Assembly: GCA_934045905.1 (NCBI GenBank)
Contig: OW203761.1
Location: 35,452,964-35,516,963, forward strand
Direction: 5' to 3'
Origin: Leuctra nigra
Lineage: Eukaryota > Arthropoda > Insecta > Plecoptera > Leuctridae
Length of the DNA stretch: 64,000 nt
The notes under the pieces were generated by a model. It worked only from the letters and a program-made list of their open reading frames with translations, had not been told where the DNA came from and did not search any database. The position numbers and the translations under genes were made by a program. This document shows, in pieces, positions 9,757 to 24,700 of the stretch (positions within the stretch are counted from its first letter, which is position 1; each line of letters begins with the position of its first letter).

Positions 9757-12700
9757 GTAAATATTTACGTTCTTCACGCGCGCTTATTCAAATCTTCAAT
9801 GTATTTCTCTTCCTTTTCACTGGAGATTGAATAATCATATTTTTTAATCAGTCGTTCATACTGCTATTATACCTACTGGTACAGTCTAGAGGTTCACTTC
9901 CTGTTCTTTACGATTGCAGCCAGATCAACTATCACGTATTGCAACACTTGTTAACCCAGATTAGTCTGAAGTCTGACATACCTACTACTTCTCAATATAC
10001 AATGCTGTGATGTTGAATAGAAATATGTTTCATTTATGGCGGCTTTCATTTCTTTCACTGACACCTACTACTAGGACCAATCCAAAATGAATTTCAATTA
10101 GACAACAAAAGTTCTGACCTCAAAGGCTAAAAATAATGATCTCGTCATGGTTAGGTTGGATGTGGGAGTTTGATCAGTCCATTTGCTCTCATACACTCAT
10201 GAATTGGACAAATCATCAGACATTAAAAATGAACTGTGTGTATTTTTCAGGCGCCACCGGCTCCGGGGTGGCAAGAACGGGCTCCGCGGTCAGTCTCCAA
10301 GGATTACGACGCCGACGTCAACTCCAACCTAGTGATCCCGGTGGCGGCGTCGACTGTCGCTGGGAGGACGAACACTGTGCATAGTGACGTGGGTTCAAAT
10401 AAACATTTAGTGCGTGACAATAACCTGGCGACTGGGACAAGTAAACCGGCTACCACGCAAATCAGTGACTTGTTTATTAGTGTGAAAACGACTCGAAGTT
10501 ATCACAAGTGGCGGTTGCCGATCATCCTCAAGACGTGGTTCCAATTAGCAAGAGATCAGGTGAGAATATAAGAAGCCTGCGGTCCAATAGGCATTTATTC
10601 AATACCTGATTTGAAGACCCTGGCCATTATCATTACTAGGTAGTAGGTAGTTAGTAAGAATCTCGATGCTTGCGGGAAATCAATTTTGACTATCAAATCA
10701 TGGAATAATCAACAGAACATATATATGAAATGGGTTCTCTGGGGAACCGCTGCTTACATGGACTTCTGCTAATAACGTTAATCATACTTTTGATTAACTG
10801 GCAGGTATACCTGCAGACACTGCGAGGTCTCTCATAACGTCTAACTAACCCCATGAGCTTGTTATTGTTATTGGTGGGTGGATGTTGCGTGAGACTTGAT
10901 AGCGTTGCTTCGTTTATTGGAGGCGGCTCATCTCAACGCAAGATGGTCAATATTCATCCACGGTTCTTCGTGGGAACCCACGACCTCATGCAGACATTAT
11001 TAATCCGTGACCTTTGCTTTCCATCAGCGCTCGAAACTCGGGTCAAGTTAGGTTTCGAACTTTTTTCCACGCCGTCTCGTTCATTTCGATTCTTCATGAC
11101 AAATGTCTTCGTGTTTCTTCGTGCTCGCTGGTATGATCGATCGCTGATCTACGACGACCGACGAAAGTAATCCCGACGTCGGTTTTGCAGGGGTTTTGTA
11201 CATGTCACTGGAAGCAACGTAGTGTAATAATCGCTGCCGTTTAATCGAATCGATATCTGAAGATTTCTTCAATACCAAACATCTTTCTTGGGATGCAGAA
11301 ATAATATCAGCTGAAGAATTGTGCTGTTTTCAAGAAATATTTGTTATAGGTCGTTCGAACTAAATCATCTTCAAATATAGCCGACCGGCACTTTGCATTT
11401 TACTGCAGCATATGCTGCCAACTATAAATCTCCAGGAAACTTTATATAACTTATAACATAGTTCAATTATTTATTACTGAGTTGAGTAGTCTAAATGTAT
11501 AATCACTTGACTTTTAGCAAGATAGATGTCAGTGAGTGGCATTGCCGCCTGGGTAGTGATGTAATGAGAGCAACAGCCATCACTCAGGTTGTCGACAGCT
11601 CGGTTGTCTTCCTGCCATTCAACCGACCGTGTGTCGTAAATACACCCTCCTTACAGGTGTAATAAACGCTGCTATCGAGACACACTACCAACCAGGGTGG
11701 TAGTTGTTTTGTATGCATTATACATTGAAACTGGCGCTCTTCGTTCCTATATTTATGGTTGGTAGGAGTTTTATCAAGGGAGGGCCACCTGCTTAGAGCA
11801 AAGACCTGCTGAAAAGAAGTGTTTTTCTTCCAAATACACCCCTGGTCTTCTACACTTGTCCTCCCCCTTAGCACAAGAGATGTGAGGGTCTGCTCCTACG
11901 AAGGAAACGGCAGGTCAGGTTACAGCTAAAGTAGCTATTTGCTCTGAAATTTCTTGTTTTCTACAAAATCCACGTTTTGCTGGACCACATTCTCCGAGGT
12001 GGCAAATCTTCGGAATGTTTCTCATCTGTTGTTTACTTGGGTTTATCTTAATCTGACTATACAAACAGCTTCTAGACCTTATTGACTCCAGAAGTTATCT
12101 GGAATTATCGGAAAATGCTTATAACTTGAACTTGGTATTCACGATCGAAATCCATTTGGCTCCGTTTCCAGATGATGTTAAAATATTATGTATATACATT
12201 CGATAGGTATCTTTAAATATCAATTCGGATTTTACTTTCCAAAGCAAATATCATGGGAAGAAGCGCACGCCTCATCAATTCACACCTAAATCATCTCCAC
12301 CTCCACTGTCATCCCAACCGTGACTCGCTATCATCCGTACTATTAGTTAACCCGCTCCGTAACCCCATCATTTGAGGTGTCGTGGTTTCTCACACTTCCT
12401 TAATTATCATCATCATTATCATCGAGCGTAGTGTGTACGATTTGGTTGCGTTGCGCTTGCGCTGTTTGAAGAGGGAAGTTGGGACCGTGGGAACCGAGTG
12501 GAGGGTGCTGCTTAGGGTGAACTGCACCAGAACAATATGCTTGCAGTCACGCACGTGGCTGAAGTACGAGCACCGCGTGGCTATGGTGATTGTTGTCTCA
12601 TGCATGTGACAGGAACCAGTTCACAGATTCCGACTTGTATTGTTGCACACATACTGTTTTCACTTGTGTTTTACAACAATATGCTGCATAATACCTTCTT

Positions 12701-15700
12701 GAACGCAAGAGTTTTATATACGTTTTGGTAGTTTATGAGCCTCTTCATGTTGCTTGATTGACATTTAGTACTCGCTCGGATATTTGGCGCTCAAAATACT
12801 GATATCGTGTACACATTTAGCAAATTTGATATCCTTGATCAAGGTGGGTGAATATCCTTGATAAGGAAAACGTCCGGTTTCTTATCATATCCAGTTACAT
12901 GGAGCACGAGAATCTGACCGTCAAAATAGCAAGATTTTCGCTTCATAACCGCGTGAATCAAAACAGAATAACAAAATAATGATGCTGTTTGGTCATCATG
13001 AGTGAAATACATCAGTGAGGAAACAATAAAGAACAAATGCCAGGTTAGGTACATTTGAAGTCAAAAGAAATAACTTTGCACATTTTAGAGTTACAGACAT
13101 TGCAATTCTCTTTGCTTAGTCTTCGTCCAGTTCTTCAGACAATAAACACTAACTAAACGACAGCCTTCTAACTTCGTCTAAAATGCAGATTGCACGGCGA
13201 CTCCTGTTTATAATTCCCAGATGTCATCTCTATGATCTTAATTCAATTCAGCACAATTTGATCTCAGCCGCTCTGCTCGTGATACGTTCTCACGCTTTCT
13301 CAGACTGCATATCTCTGCTCTGCTCTTGTCGGCTCGAACGTGTAAACATTAGCTCATCTTTATGCATGGAACCAAGTAAATATTTGGAGTTTCTTACTTC
13401 AATTGCATGGCTTTGTAAGAGTAACAGAGCACAAGGATCTCATTGTTAATTCAAATTATTTGCAGAAGTAATATTCTGGTTGAACCTCTGTAAATCAATA
13501 TAACATGTTTCATTTGGTTGGCTGATAATCGCTGACCCCGTATAACAAATATCGAAAATGTGTATTTAAACACATTGGTGAATCACAGCGTGACTGTAGT
13601 GCCAACAATAGTAACCTACATTCTGTAAAAGCTACAAATTGCAACCAACTAATCACATGGGTACCTACCTAACTGCATTTGGTTGAAAAAGTCTAGTAGT
13701 ACGCTATAATTTACGGTTTCCACTGTAATTTTTTATTATTATTATTTAGATAGTTCTCATTTTGTTTATCCAGGACATTTTATTCAGCGCCAATCTTGAT
13801 AAAACTTGATACACCTCGATTCGAATAGAGGTGCTAAGGAAGTTTTCTAATTTAATTTATTACCTACTTCTGTAAAGGTTAGCTTCTACAAAGCTTCAGC
13901 TTTATATTCAACTCTAACGACTTTATCAATGAGTATGTGTTTCTTTAATTATGACAAAGTTTGCGCGTAATTGGCCGGCAGCCCTTGGCTTCTCCTCAAG
14001 TTGAAGTAGCCATAGCCAGGTCTGAATGTAAGAACAACGAGCCAGCGCCTGGCTAGCCAGCCACTTGGAAGCAATTATACTCCAGACCGTCAACTTTGAA
14101 CAACCAATTTAGAAGTAATTCAAACAACTCAACGAGTTGAGTAAATGTGACATGAAATTAAAGCGATTCTTCTAGAAATGTGATCTTGTAGGGGAGACGC
14201 GAGGCCATGGCAATTCTTCAATGTAATCCCATCAATCATTAATTAGTGCTTGTCAATTAGTATTGGACAGTCGGTTAGTTTCTCGGTTACGAACACCGCT
14301 GTCTGACAAGTCAATTGCTTCAGGAGAGGTTGAAGCAGTGGCCAGGAGAGCAGGATCCGATTTATGTGTCGTCGGTGGAGAACTGATCACAAGTCCTTGT
14401 CTTGTCTCTCGACTTGGACTTGGATCTCATCAAAAGATTGTAGGATGATAGCTCTCCTCGTCAGGCTCAGGCGGGTGGACCAATCAAGTAGGAGGTTTCG
14501 CTGGAGTACCTACGTCATTGACTTGATTGTTGATGAGATAACACGAGGAAAAGCAAACATTTGATCTGCGGTGAGTCTAATTAGTAATTACCCACTGAGT
14601 CTCGTTCTGCCTCCGACGTGAAAAGGGGTGGCGATGTTCCGGGTTGTCCTTCATGCTGTGTTTTATCACAAGGGAAGGCGTTTACGACAATCTGACAGTC
14701 ATATTTTATCTAAACAAAATATATGGGTCTGCACTGCAACTTCCTCCATTTTTTCTTTCTGAATTGAAGAGCGTCATCTGGCCTAGTAGTCCACCGGTAA
14801 AAGCTACTCCACTTGAGACAATCCATCATTTACCCCCTTCTGAGCCCGAAGGCTTTGACGGTGTCTGAACGCCCACCCTGGTTCGCGTTGTGGCGGAGTC
14901 TGAGTCGATGTCAACTAGAAGTTCAGGCAAGTGCATGTGTTTCCATCTGTTTGCTCGTGGGAAAGATGAAAGCGTATTTAGTTCCTGCATCTGACAACTT
15001 TTTATCGACTCAACTCTTCTTCGAGATGACAACTCCGATGGCTGCAAGAGGATCAACTCTAAAACACATGTACGATATGTCAGCCCTTGCGCTGGTGGCT
15101 GTCACTCATTGCTGTACAAACATTCCAAAATTAATAATCGTTAAGGATGTAGTTAATTAACTCTTTTCATCTTTATTCTCTCACGATCCACTTCACCTTC
15201 CGTTTGTCATTCCGACGGCGCAAATGGCGACATAGTTCTAATGTAATGTTTCTGTTCATTCCAGACTTGGTTCTTCACTGACTCTGATGATGCCGAGTAC
15301 CAAGAAAAGACACGTAAGTTGAACAAATTATGATTTATCGTCCTTGTCATGTTCATATACGAGGACTTATTTCCTTGCTCGCTCGGTAAACTCGTTATTT
15401 GCCTTAACAGAGAAGGAAGAAAAAAGCCGAATAATTATTATTAATGTCTGCAATATCCGTCTTCTTCTGTTAGCATGCGATTCTAGCCAGTAGCTCGTCT
15501 ATAGGGGACTATTATCTTTAGTCTATTATCCCATCCTGCGTCGACTCATAAAGCTACCTGCATCGCACATTAGACGAGTTCAATGGGCTGAAAAGTGGTC
15601 TCGTGATCAACTTATCCGTAGGGTGTAATTTTACAAACTAATTAAAAATTGCTTGCCCACAAAAGCCTCGTTATGTTAACACAGTTATTGCGACGGGACG

Positions 15701-18700
15701 GGGTATAAAAGTGTGTGCTAGTATCATGTGTTTTATGCATGAGTTCACTTTGAACACATGGCAATGACATGTAGCGACAAACGACACCAGGAATGCTTAT
15801 TGTGTGCGTTATTGTGATGCGCGCGCACAGCCTTGAGGTGAGCTCAAGTGCAACCTCGGTGCAACGGTGCATAATAATTAGGCTGCAAGCAAGGAAGTAA
15901 ATAATTCGGCAAGTCTAAGCGGGATTCAAACAATATAAAACTAATTGTTTGGAAGACAAAGAAATGCTAGGAGGAAATGTGCAGTCAAGTTGTTTAGGAT
16001 AATACAACACTTCAAAGTGAATACCGGAAACAAAGGGGAAGCAGGTGTTGCCCCTTGATAAAATAACCATAAAAACAAGACGAATTAAGCAAATAAGGCA
16101 ATTAATTCTGCCTTTTCGTGGGAAAACTTCAGCGCTACTATAGGATTATATTAGTCTAGTTTTTATGACTAGATTATGGAATCTTGTTGAGATTGCATTG
16201 TTTTAAAGCATCCTTTACTGTTGCAGATGGACACATGATCAATACTAACTGCTCGTCGTCTCATAACAGGTATGTAGTTTACAACTAATCAACGTCCATT
16301 CTGGAATTAACATGTTTTTTGAATTATTGCATTTCCTTATAGGGTGGTTCTAATTGCAATGCATTTATCTTACAGAAAAGCGCTGTGTTGCAAGATGTCC
16401 GTCGAGTTTGACGTCTTCCTCGAGAGTAACAAAAAGTGAGTTAAAGCTGAATTAATCTTCCGAAAATAATTAATGCCGGTCGTGTCAGTCGGGTCGACTG
16501 TGGAAGGCGACCAGACAAGTGTGGGGGCAGTTTGTCCTAGCCGAGGTCTTCTGCGAGCGAGCTCGAGCGGTGAGGTGTGAGATTGCACGTGTGTGCTGGC
16601 ATGACAGCTGGCGAGCGAGCTCCTCCTGCCCCTGTGGTAACTGCAACCCGCAACCGACGATTATACGGGCCCAAGAGTGTATTAGATCGTGCACGATTCA
16701 GACGTGCGTTTAGACCGGGATATATAATATCGTTGATGATAGCACGCCCAATTTGATTAGATTTCAAGCCTGGTTCCCGTGTTCGGGAGCTCGAGTTTCG
16801 ATCTTATTCATGTTTCTTTGTTGCTCTTCCTCAAGTCTTAGCTTCTGAATGATCGCTTTGAATTATCATGCGTAAACACATGATCTGAAAGCGCGTTAGG
16901 ACTGGTTGAATGCACCCTCCTGCTAGCCAGGGTGAACCATGTCCTTCTTGCGCTCTGTCTTGTGTCGTGATCGTGGCGTAATCCAGTGAACCCAACTCAA
17001 GACACGCACTGGGACACATTCTATGGGGAGTTGGGCTCATTAGTGCCCCCCAACACGGTCCCAACATCATTCCTTACCCTTCCTCGCCCCCCCCCCCCCC
17101 CCTGCCCTGCCCTGTCTGACCCTCATTGGCTGAAACCGTGGTCCAAATAACTCGATGAAATACGCTCACTCCGCTTCATTTCTTCCAAATGTATAACATA
17201 TTGTAATTGAATGAGCTCGGAGGAACGATTTTACTTTTAAACAACTATGTTTAAAACACTTTTGAACCTTCTATTTTGTAATATATTTCGGCATTGTGGT
17301 TAAACATGGGTCCCTGAGGGCTTACTACTGAATACGGCACGACGTCGAATTAATAAAACTTCCTAATCCTATCATTTCAAAAGGTAGGGCGGACGATTTT
17401 TATATGAAAGACCATTTTATGAAAGTTAAAATAACCTCTCGACGGCGGCCTTTTGCACAAGTAGCGATAATAATTATTTTGTATCTCGTTCCAAAATGTT
17501 CTCGAGGAAATTTAATTAGGATCTATAATTGAATTTTACCGGATAAAGCCAGTGTGAATAATGGGGAGAAATGGCCACCGTAATCTCCGAAATACATTAT
17601 CCGTTCAAATATAACCAGTGTCCTGTTCGGTATTAATATCGGGGAAGGCGAAGTCCTGACGTAATTTCCATCATAGGCAGTTCTTCAATGGCGAGATAAT
17701 TAGATGACGCGTGTGAGTGAAGACTTCGACCTGATCCATCATCTTCTCTCGTGACGGCGTGTTTCAAGCAGACCCGTGTTCAGACCCAGCCTGCTCGCTG
17801 CAGACACAATGCCTGTCAGACACATTTGCTTACACCATGTCGTGTGTCTGAAAACAATCACAAGTAGCTTCGCGCTCTACAGGTTTCAAAATAAAATAAA
17901 AATCTGGAATAGTAAACTGACCACCGAGTGATTTTTGTACCCCAAGCCACATCGAATTACATCCAATGATATGCTTTGAAAAGCTGGAGGCGCTCGTTGA
18001 TGCAGGAACATCTGCCAGCTTTCATGGAAAACCACAAAACAATGCATCGCGCGGTTGCACATGCAGAAAACATTGCTATGTGTTATATGAAACGTGTCTC
18101 CTCAGTTGTGCTGATTTATTAACACGATCCACTATTGTCTAGAGTCAGATGCTTGCCAATCAAGTCGATACCAATTCCAATAACAGCCACGAACGCAATC
18201 CTTCGAGACTCTAAGATGGCTTTACGACCACTAAAATGTACAAGTCAAATAAATACCAGAGAATGGGTGACCCACATTATCTAATTGCTGGAGGATCGAT
18301 TGAGTTGAGGGTACATGTGTGAGATGGGAGAGGATTGACTCTGAGTAGGCTTGTGATGATCATCGCTTGAGCTCAACTCTGGGCCGGACACCACGGTTCA
18401 ACTAGAATAATTAAATATTTAATGAACTGTTTGGAATGTCACGTTTAGTCTATTTTTTCTTACGAAACCCGTTCTCCTCGGGAGATTTCGATTTGACATC
18501 GACATTTTTTCTGTACAAGATATTTAAATGTCGTTCAGAAATTATATTATAGCCCGGAGCCAAACATCTTCCATGTCTTATGGGCGAGAAGGAGAAGATA
18601 TTTAATTATACGCAATAGAGAGCGTAAACGAGATTTCCAGGCACACAATGGCTTTATTTTCAGTGGAAAATAGCCATAGTGCAAACAAATCACGTCTATT

Positions 18701-21700
18701 TTACGTGCTACTCTTGCATAGGAGTGATCCTGGCAGAATAGTGATCAGGACAGATGTGCTGATCTCAGCATGCAGGCTGTCCTGACATCTTATCGTACAC
18801 TTATTATCTTTCTTTCGTGATGATATACGATTTAATAAGCGGCATATACATTGCCACGCAGGTTTTTTTTGTCAAACCAGCGTAATAATTGTTACAATAA
18901 TTGTTATACCTTGTTGGCTTTTTCATGTATATTTACCAGTTGGATGTAATGTCGGAGGTGCATACTAATTGATGGCTAATATCTGTTGACATCAAACGAA
19001 TATATTGCTAATGAACAGAAGTACCACATTGTACTGGTGAGTGACGGATAAATTTATTCCCCCTGGCTGATTTTCAAACATAACGAACAAGATCAGTGGA
19101 AAGAGATATGATGTGAAATGCGTTAATAATAATAACGGTCGATGCACGTCCTGCAGCTGAAACGAGACCGAACGTCTTGTGGCAATGAAATAATAAGATC
19201 GTCATGCTCGAATAACCATCGAAGTAGCAAAGTTAGCGCACAATACAAACCGAATCGAACTAAGTTGGACGTAAGTTTGAAGCGGATAATGTCAGTCTGA
19301 GAGCCGACGCTTCTTCTTTGACTTCATATCTCTCTAACAAACTAAGTTTGTTATTATACTCGAACAAAGCAATTCACTAAATATTAACATTGATTGAAAT
19401 GTGTCTACACGAACACACCTTTTATTCTGCCTTCACGCTTTTATTTCATTTCTCGGGTAGAATTCGACGCGAGCCACGAAGCATTGTTCCCTCCCTTGCC
19501 GTCTTCGTCGAGTGGAATTGACTTTTATTCGACGACCTGACATACTGTTCCGACGTCGCACTGAGTATGTTACAACAAGCACCCATCCAAATCGCCCGGA
19601 TGTGCGTCCCATTATCCCAGTCCCGTGTTTAATGGACATTAAATAGGTCTTCATTGGAGTCATCAGCACAATCGAGACCAATTGACGTTTCAGGCAACGT
19701 TGCCATTACGTGTACTCCGACGTTTCCTGTCTTGTCTAGCTTTTGTTTCGTACTCAGCTGAAAAAAGAAACAGTTCTTTTTCTTATTCGCAAACATTTGC
19801 ATAATATTCCTAAAACATGTACATGTTTCCGTTGCTCTAAACACGATAAAATATATCATATTTAATGTTCACATGCAAATGTTCTGGCAACCGTCTCGTC
19901 TATATGTATGAGCATTAAAAAAATGCGGCTCCGATTTGCCGGCTCAGCTCAAACGTTGGTGCATCACTCCGATAAAGTATGAGCGAAGGGAAACATAACC
20001 GACCTCTTCGCGCTATTCAAAATGTAATGTATTTTATAAATAACTTACAATACAGTGACGTTCCATAATCCGATGCCGAGCTCTTTGTTTAAGACGCTTA
20101 GCGTAAGGTAAAGTGCGGCAATGAAATCGTGGGAAGTACCATCTTGAGTTGAGTTGCTCGCCTCCGGAATGTCCCCGGGAGCAATACAAGTCCAGAAGAC
20201 GCTGATATGGATCAAGTGTAGAGCAATCTCGAGTCATGCTAGTAAAAATCAACCTCTCAAAACTGCTGTCGGGGAAGTATTTTCTACTTCAGTTGGAGTG
20301 CTATGAAGAGTTCGAGACAAATATTGGTGGTGGTGACGTGAAATGTGACTTGTTTGCTTGTGACAAATACGCGGTCTTTGCGTGACTTGAGGTACATTAG
20401 AGTCGATATTGCATTCCCTGGCCTACGGTCATAATGGGGAAGAAAGTCTAAAACAAATAGATGGTCATCGCATCGCAGCCTTCGCTATGGGAAGGGACGG
20501 GATCTACACCACGCATCAAGGATTTGAAGCCCATTCCTGTAAATGTGCTGAGAGAGGGATATGCAAAAAAACGTATTTTTCACCATGCAAGCTGTTTGCA
20601 CACGTTACACTTATGCCATTCCATATCCCATTACACTGGAACTAACTATTTAATTTGCGTAATGGTAAACGTGCTCTTTGTGCAGAGAAATGTATTTTAC
20701 ATTGCCCAGGCGGTATTTTTCTCTGTTCCACACAGTCACTTATCCGGCGAATGGTTAAAACAAGTAATCCCATTGCCAACAGTGGGATGAATTAAATCTT
20801 CTCGGAACACACAGAGGGAATTGTGCTACTGGTTTTTGTGAAAGTGTTCTACGAGAGAAATTAGTCCCATTTCGAGCTGTTTGTTGCATTGTACTCGAGC
20901 TGTACCTATGAGTTATGTTTTAATTAGACACTGAATGCCAACACATTATTGCATTGTTTTACAGCCCTCTTTTCTGTCAGAAAATGTATATCACAAACTA
21001 TAAGATGGGCTATTCGTAAAATTTGGCGTAACCTAAGGGTTTCATTACTATGGCGAGATATATCATTGGGAACATAACATTCCTCTTTAATTAATTTCGT
21101 AATGAGCTCTTAAATTTGGAAATTAACTTCGTGATAACCTCATGAATGCGTCTGCAGACATTTCTCATCCAAGAGCGACGATCCGAAGTCTTAAATCATC
21201 ACTCTTTTGGCGACTTGACGCGCATGCTCTTTTATTTTTTTATTTTCGACGTCGTGGGAAGATCCGAACGATTTATTTATATAGCAACATTAATGTCATT
21301 TTGAAAATCTCGTGTAAAATCAATATGATGTATAGATAGCTGCGCCGCGACGCTTTGTGTGGCCAGCGACGCCCGCATTATACACCACATTACACGGTCA
21401 ATGGGTAAATTACAGCACACAAACAAACCACAGTAGCGACCGTAACGCTGCAGGCATACATCCCTCTCTTTCATCCGATCCACACCCGCCATTGTGCCTT
21501 GTTATTGTTTAGGGTGATAGCAGACGGGACCTCGGAAGCATCTTTTGGACAGCTCGAATCCGCTGCCTGTAAGAAGCGCTAATAGAAGTGATAAATCTTG
21601 TTTTGAGGACGTCCTAAGCTTCGGCCTCGTGCTTTTGAAGGAACTCCGGGAGTAATTGATGCACTCGCTAAAACCATGGAGCGAAGAACGTGGTAAAATC

Positions 21701-24700
21701 TAGACCGCACGTCAACCTCCCATCGGCCTCGAAGAGAAGAAGGGATGAGAGACAATGGCGGGTGTGGAGTTGTGAGATGACTCGGATGGAGCAAAGGCCA
21801 AGTAATCACGGGATTAATAAATAATGATGTAAAAAGGCCGAGTGGAACACGCACGCTAGGACTCATCGGGGCAGACGGCAGCTTGCAAGCGAGCGAGGAG
21901 CGGCGGGATTTTACTAGTTGGCTGATGTGAAATTAACAAACTCAGTATCAAATTGCACCGAACCGAATGCAGTGATTACTTATCTTTAGTATTCTTTGTC
22001 AGTTTTATGGCAACCAGTACCTTGTTTTCCTCTGCAGAAAACCTGCTCATGAATGCACCTGACGCTATTCTGTGAATAACGCAGCTCTGATGAATGATGA
22101 TGCTCTTCAAGCTCCAACTACATGTAGCTGCTGATCAGGCCGTCTGTCCCATGACTCATGAATGTGCTCATTAAAGTGCGACGTCGCCCCCCCCCCCCCC
22201 CTGGCGCCCCGAGTCATCAGCATCCCTTCATTGTGTCGCTTTCCTCATCAGCTCGCGCAGACCGATGATTTCGAGAGTCATAGTTTATAAACTGTTTGCA
22301 GCGAGTTGGAGGTGGTCGGAGTGACTGTCCTGGCCACCGAGGAACACAATGGCCACGAGGAATTAACTCAAACCCTCCTCGCTTCTTTTTCAAACAAGAA
22401 GATATCAATTTTGTACATAGACAAAGTGTGTTGTCACCGTGACTCGAGACTATTTTCAAGTATTCAGAAGGTGTTCGGAGTACTTCACTTTAAAAAGATT
22501 GCAACAAGTCGCAACGCATCATTTATTTTCTAGTTCTCGAGTTGAAAATGTGGAAATCCTTGAGTTGTTGTTTGACAAAAAGCTCGAGAGGTTGACGATG
22601 TGCCATCACGAGATGGAAACCAACAATCACCCAGTCAACGATTTGACGATCACGTCACGTGGTATCGTGAGCTGGGAGTTGGGGGCGGTGCGAAGACGAG
22701 TCCCTCACCTGCTCACAGCCACTTCACGTCGCAAGTAGACCGAATTGGAAGAGGCGATATAATAGAGAGAAGACCTCATGAAAAGAAAATGAGGGAAAAT
22801 TGAGGAGCTATTGTATAGAGCCGAGTCTACGATTGTATTAAACAGGAGGAGTTCTGACAATGCGGCCACGTTTCTACACTTAGGGGCGATTTCTGGGTTT
22901 ATTGCTATATTAATATGACCCTTCGTGGATGGATTTCTGAAAGTAATCTAAAGTAATTGGTAATGTAAAACGCACGTGCAGTCCACATTGCTAAGAACTG
23001 TATTGCACATTGGAAGATCATTGTGATTATCTCTTCGTAATCCGTAGCACTCATAATTCCTGTAATTCGTTCCGCAATAACGACCATTAAAAATAGTTCT
23101 CACAATACACGCTTACTTTTTTATATTAATTATCGTGACAAAACCAAAATTTAATATGATCGTGACTGTTCATCAGTAGCGAGGCCGATGTAGATACTCG
23201 TAGACTCGTAGATAAGCATGCACTTCATATCATTAATTTCCTCGATTATGATGCGTGATCAGGGAGAATGTGATTTCAAGCGTGTAAAAATAATTATCCG
23301 TACTGACCTCCATATCGGGTACCAAGTCTCGTTCGGGTCAGCCATTGTGTTGGCAATCTCTTGGCTGTCTCGCACATGAGCTTGATTAGATCGGAGTCAT
23401 TGTTGCGGCCGACGCACAGCAGGGTGGTTGCCGATTCACAACACAGATAGTGCGAGCTCTGTTGCAGACACAGGTTAAGTCTTATTAATCGCTGGTCGAG
23501 CGGCGACCCTCGAGTGTCGATATAAATCCATCATGGACCACTCTCAAGTCCCAGTCTTATGCCCTCATGAATTCCTGCAGTCGCCAACTGATGGTTCTCA
23601 GCTAAAAGAAAATGCGGGCAACATTTCCTGCAATTAGGCCACGGCCCACGAGCGGTTCCTTCCCAATCATATCTTCAGTATGATTAATTAATCTATTTCT
23701 TTCGTATATCGTTTGATGTGATCGCGTTTGAAACGTCAATTTCTATTAAAACACATAAGAAAATGTTACCCTAAATTATGAACCTATCATATTTTTGGGG
23801 TTTCCTGATGACCACATTTAAAATTTAGTTTTCACTCAATATGTATTGAAGCATGAGTATATTATAGGTAGAGAATCAACGAACAACCTACTTCCGGAAC
23901 TTCAGGATAGGTAGTCATGGATATCGAACCCCGATCTTTCCAGGACTTTTTCTCGACGCGCAGTGACGAACGCCCTGGTCGGTAGGCAACTATTCATACA
24001 TAGATGACAGTTATTTGCGTGCATGCTAGGCGACAGTAAACTATACTCGGCTCTAGGGTCGAGGAGTTGGGGTTGTTGCGATAATATTCCTTGGGAAAAT
24101 TACTTACTTGGAGTTCAGCTAGCGTGCGCAAACTTAGAGTGGCTTTCTAATTAGTTTTTTGTATGGAGGAGTATAAGTTATAACGTCTTCCACTACAACA
24201 GAAAATTACAATGTTTGCCACCATAGTTCTTTGCTATGGTAATTTATATGAATTGAAAGTAGCTGGAACTTTGTGACTCCGTAATTATTTAGTCGACACC
24301 CAAACCTGTTTCAAATTAATTACTATAGAAATGCAAGCAGTACGCCGTGAAAAAAAACTACATCGTAGAATAAACGATGCTCCGCGATCAGCACACCGCG
24401 ATAAAACTATAAAATCGCCACAGCATGGACGGCAACAGATACTGGAGTCGGACGAGTCGCCGTCGAGAGCTGTCTGATGGGAATATATAAGTAATTAAAA
24501 ACTGCATCAACAGCGTGTTGCTAGCACGGACACGGGAGTGGGTTCACAGCCGCCGGGCTCCACAATCATCAGTCTTTCAAGGCGCACCTACCCAATTAAA
24601 CATTCAAAACCTGCGCAGCTCATGAAATGTGAAATTCTATCCTCAATCGCTGTTTGTTTTATGTTCTACTCTTGTCTGGTGTGTTGTGTTACCTTCACCT

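Noticed and set aside
23890..23990. Second tRNA-like element, minus strand, with GGGGTTCGATAT and CAGGGCGTTCGTCACTGCG
   Set aside because: Suggestive of an old SINE head, but the B box is imperfect and no A box is clear, so it is too degenerate to call.
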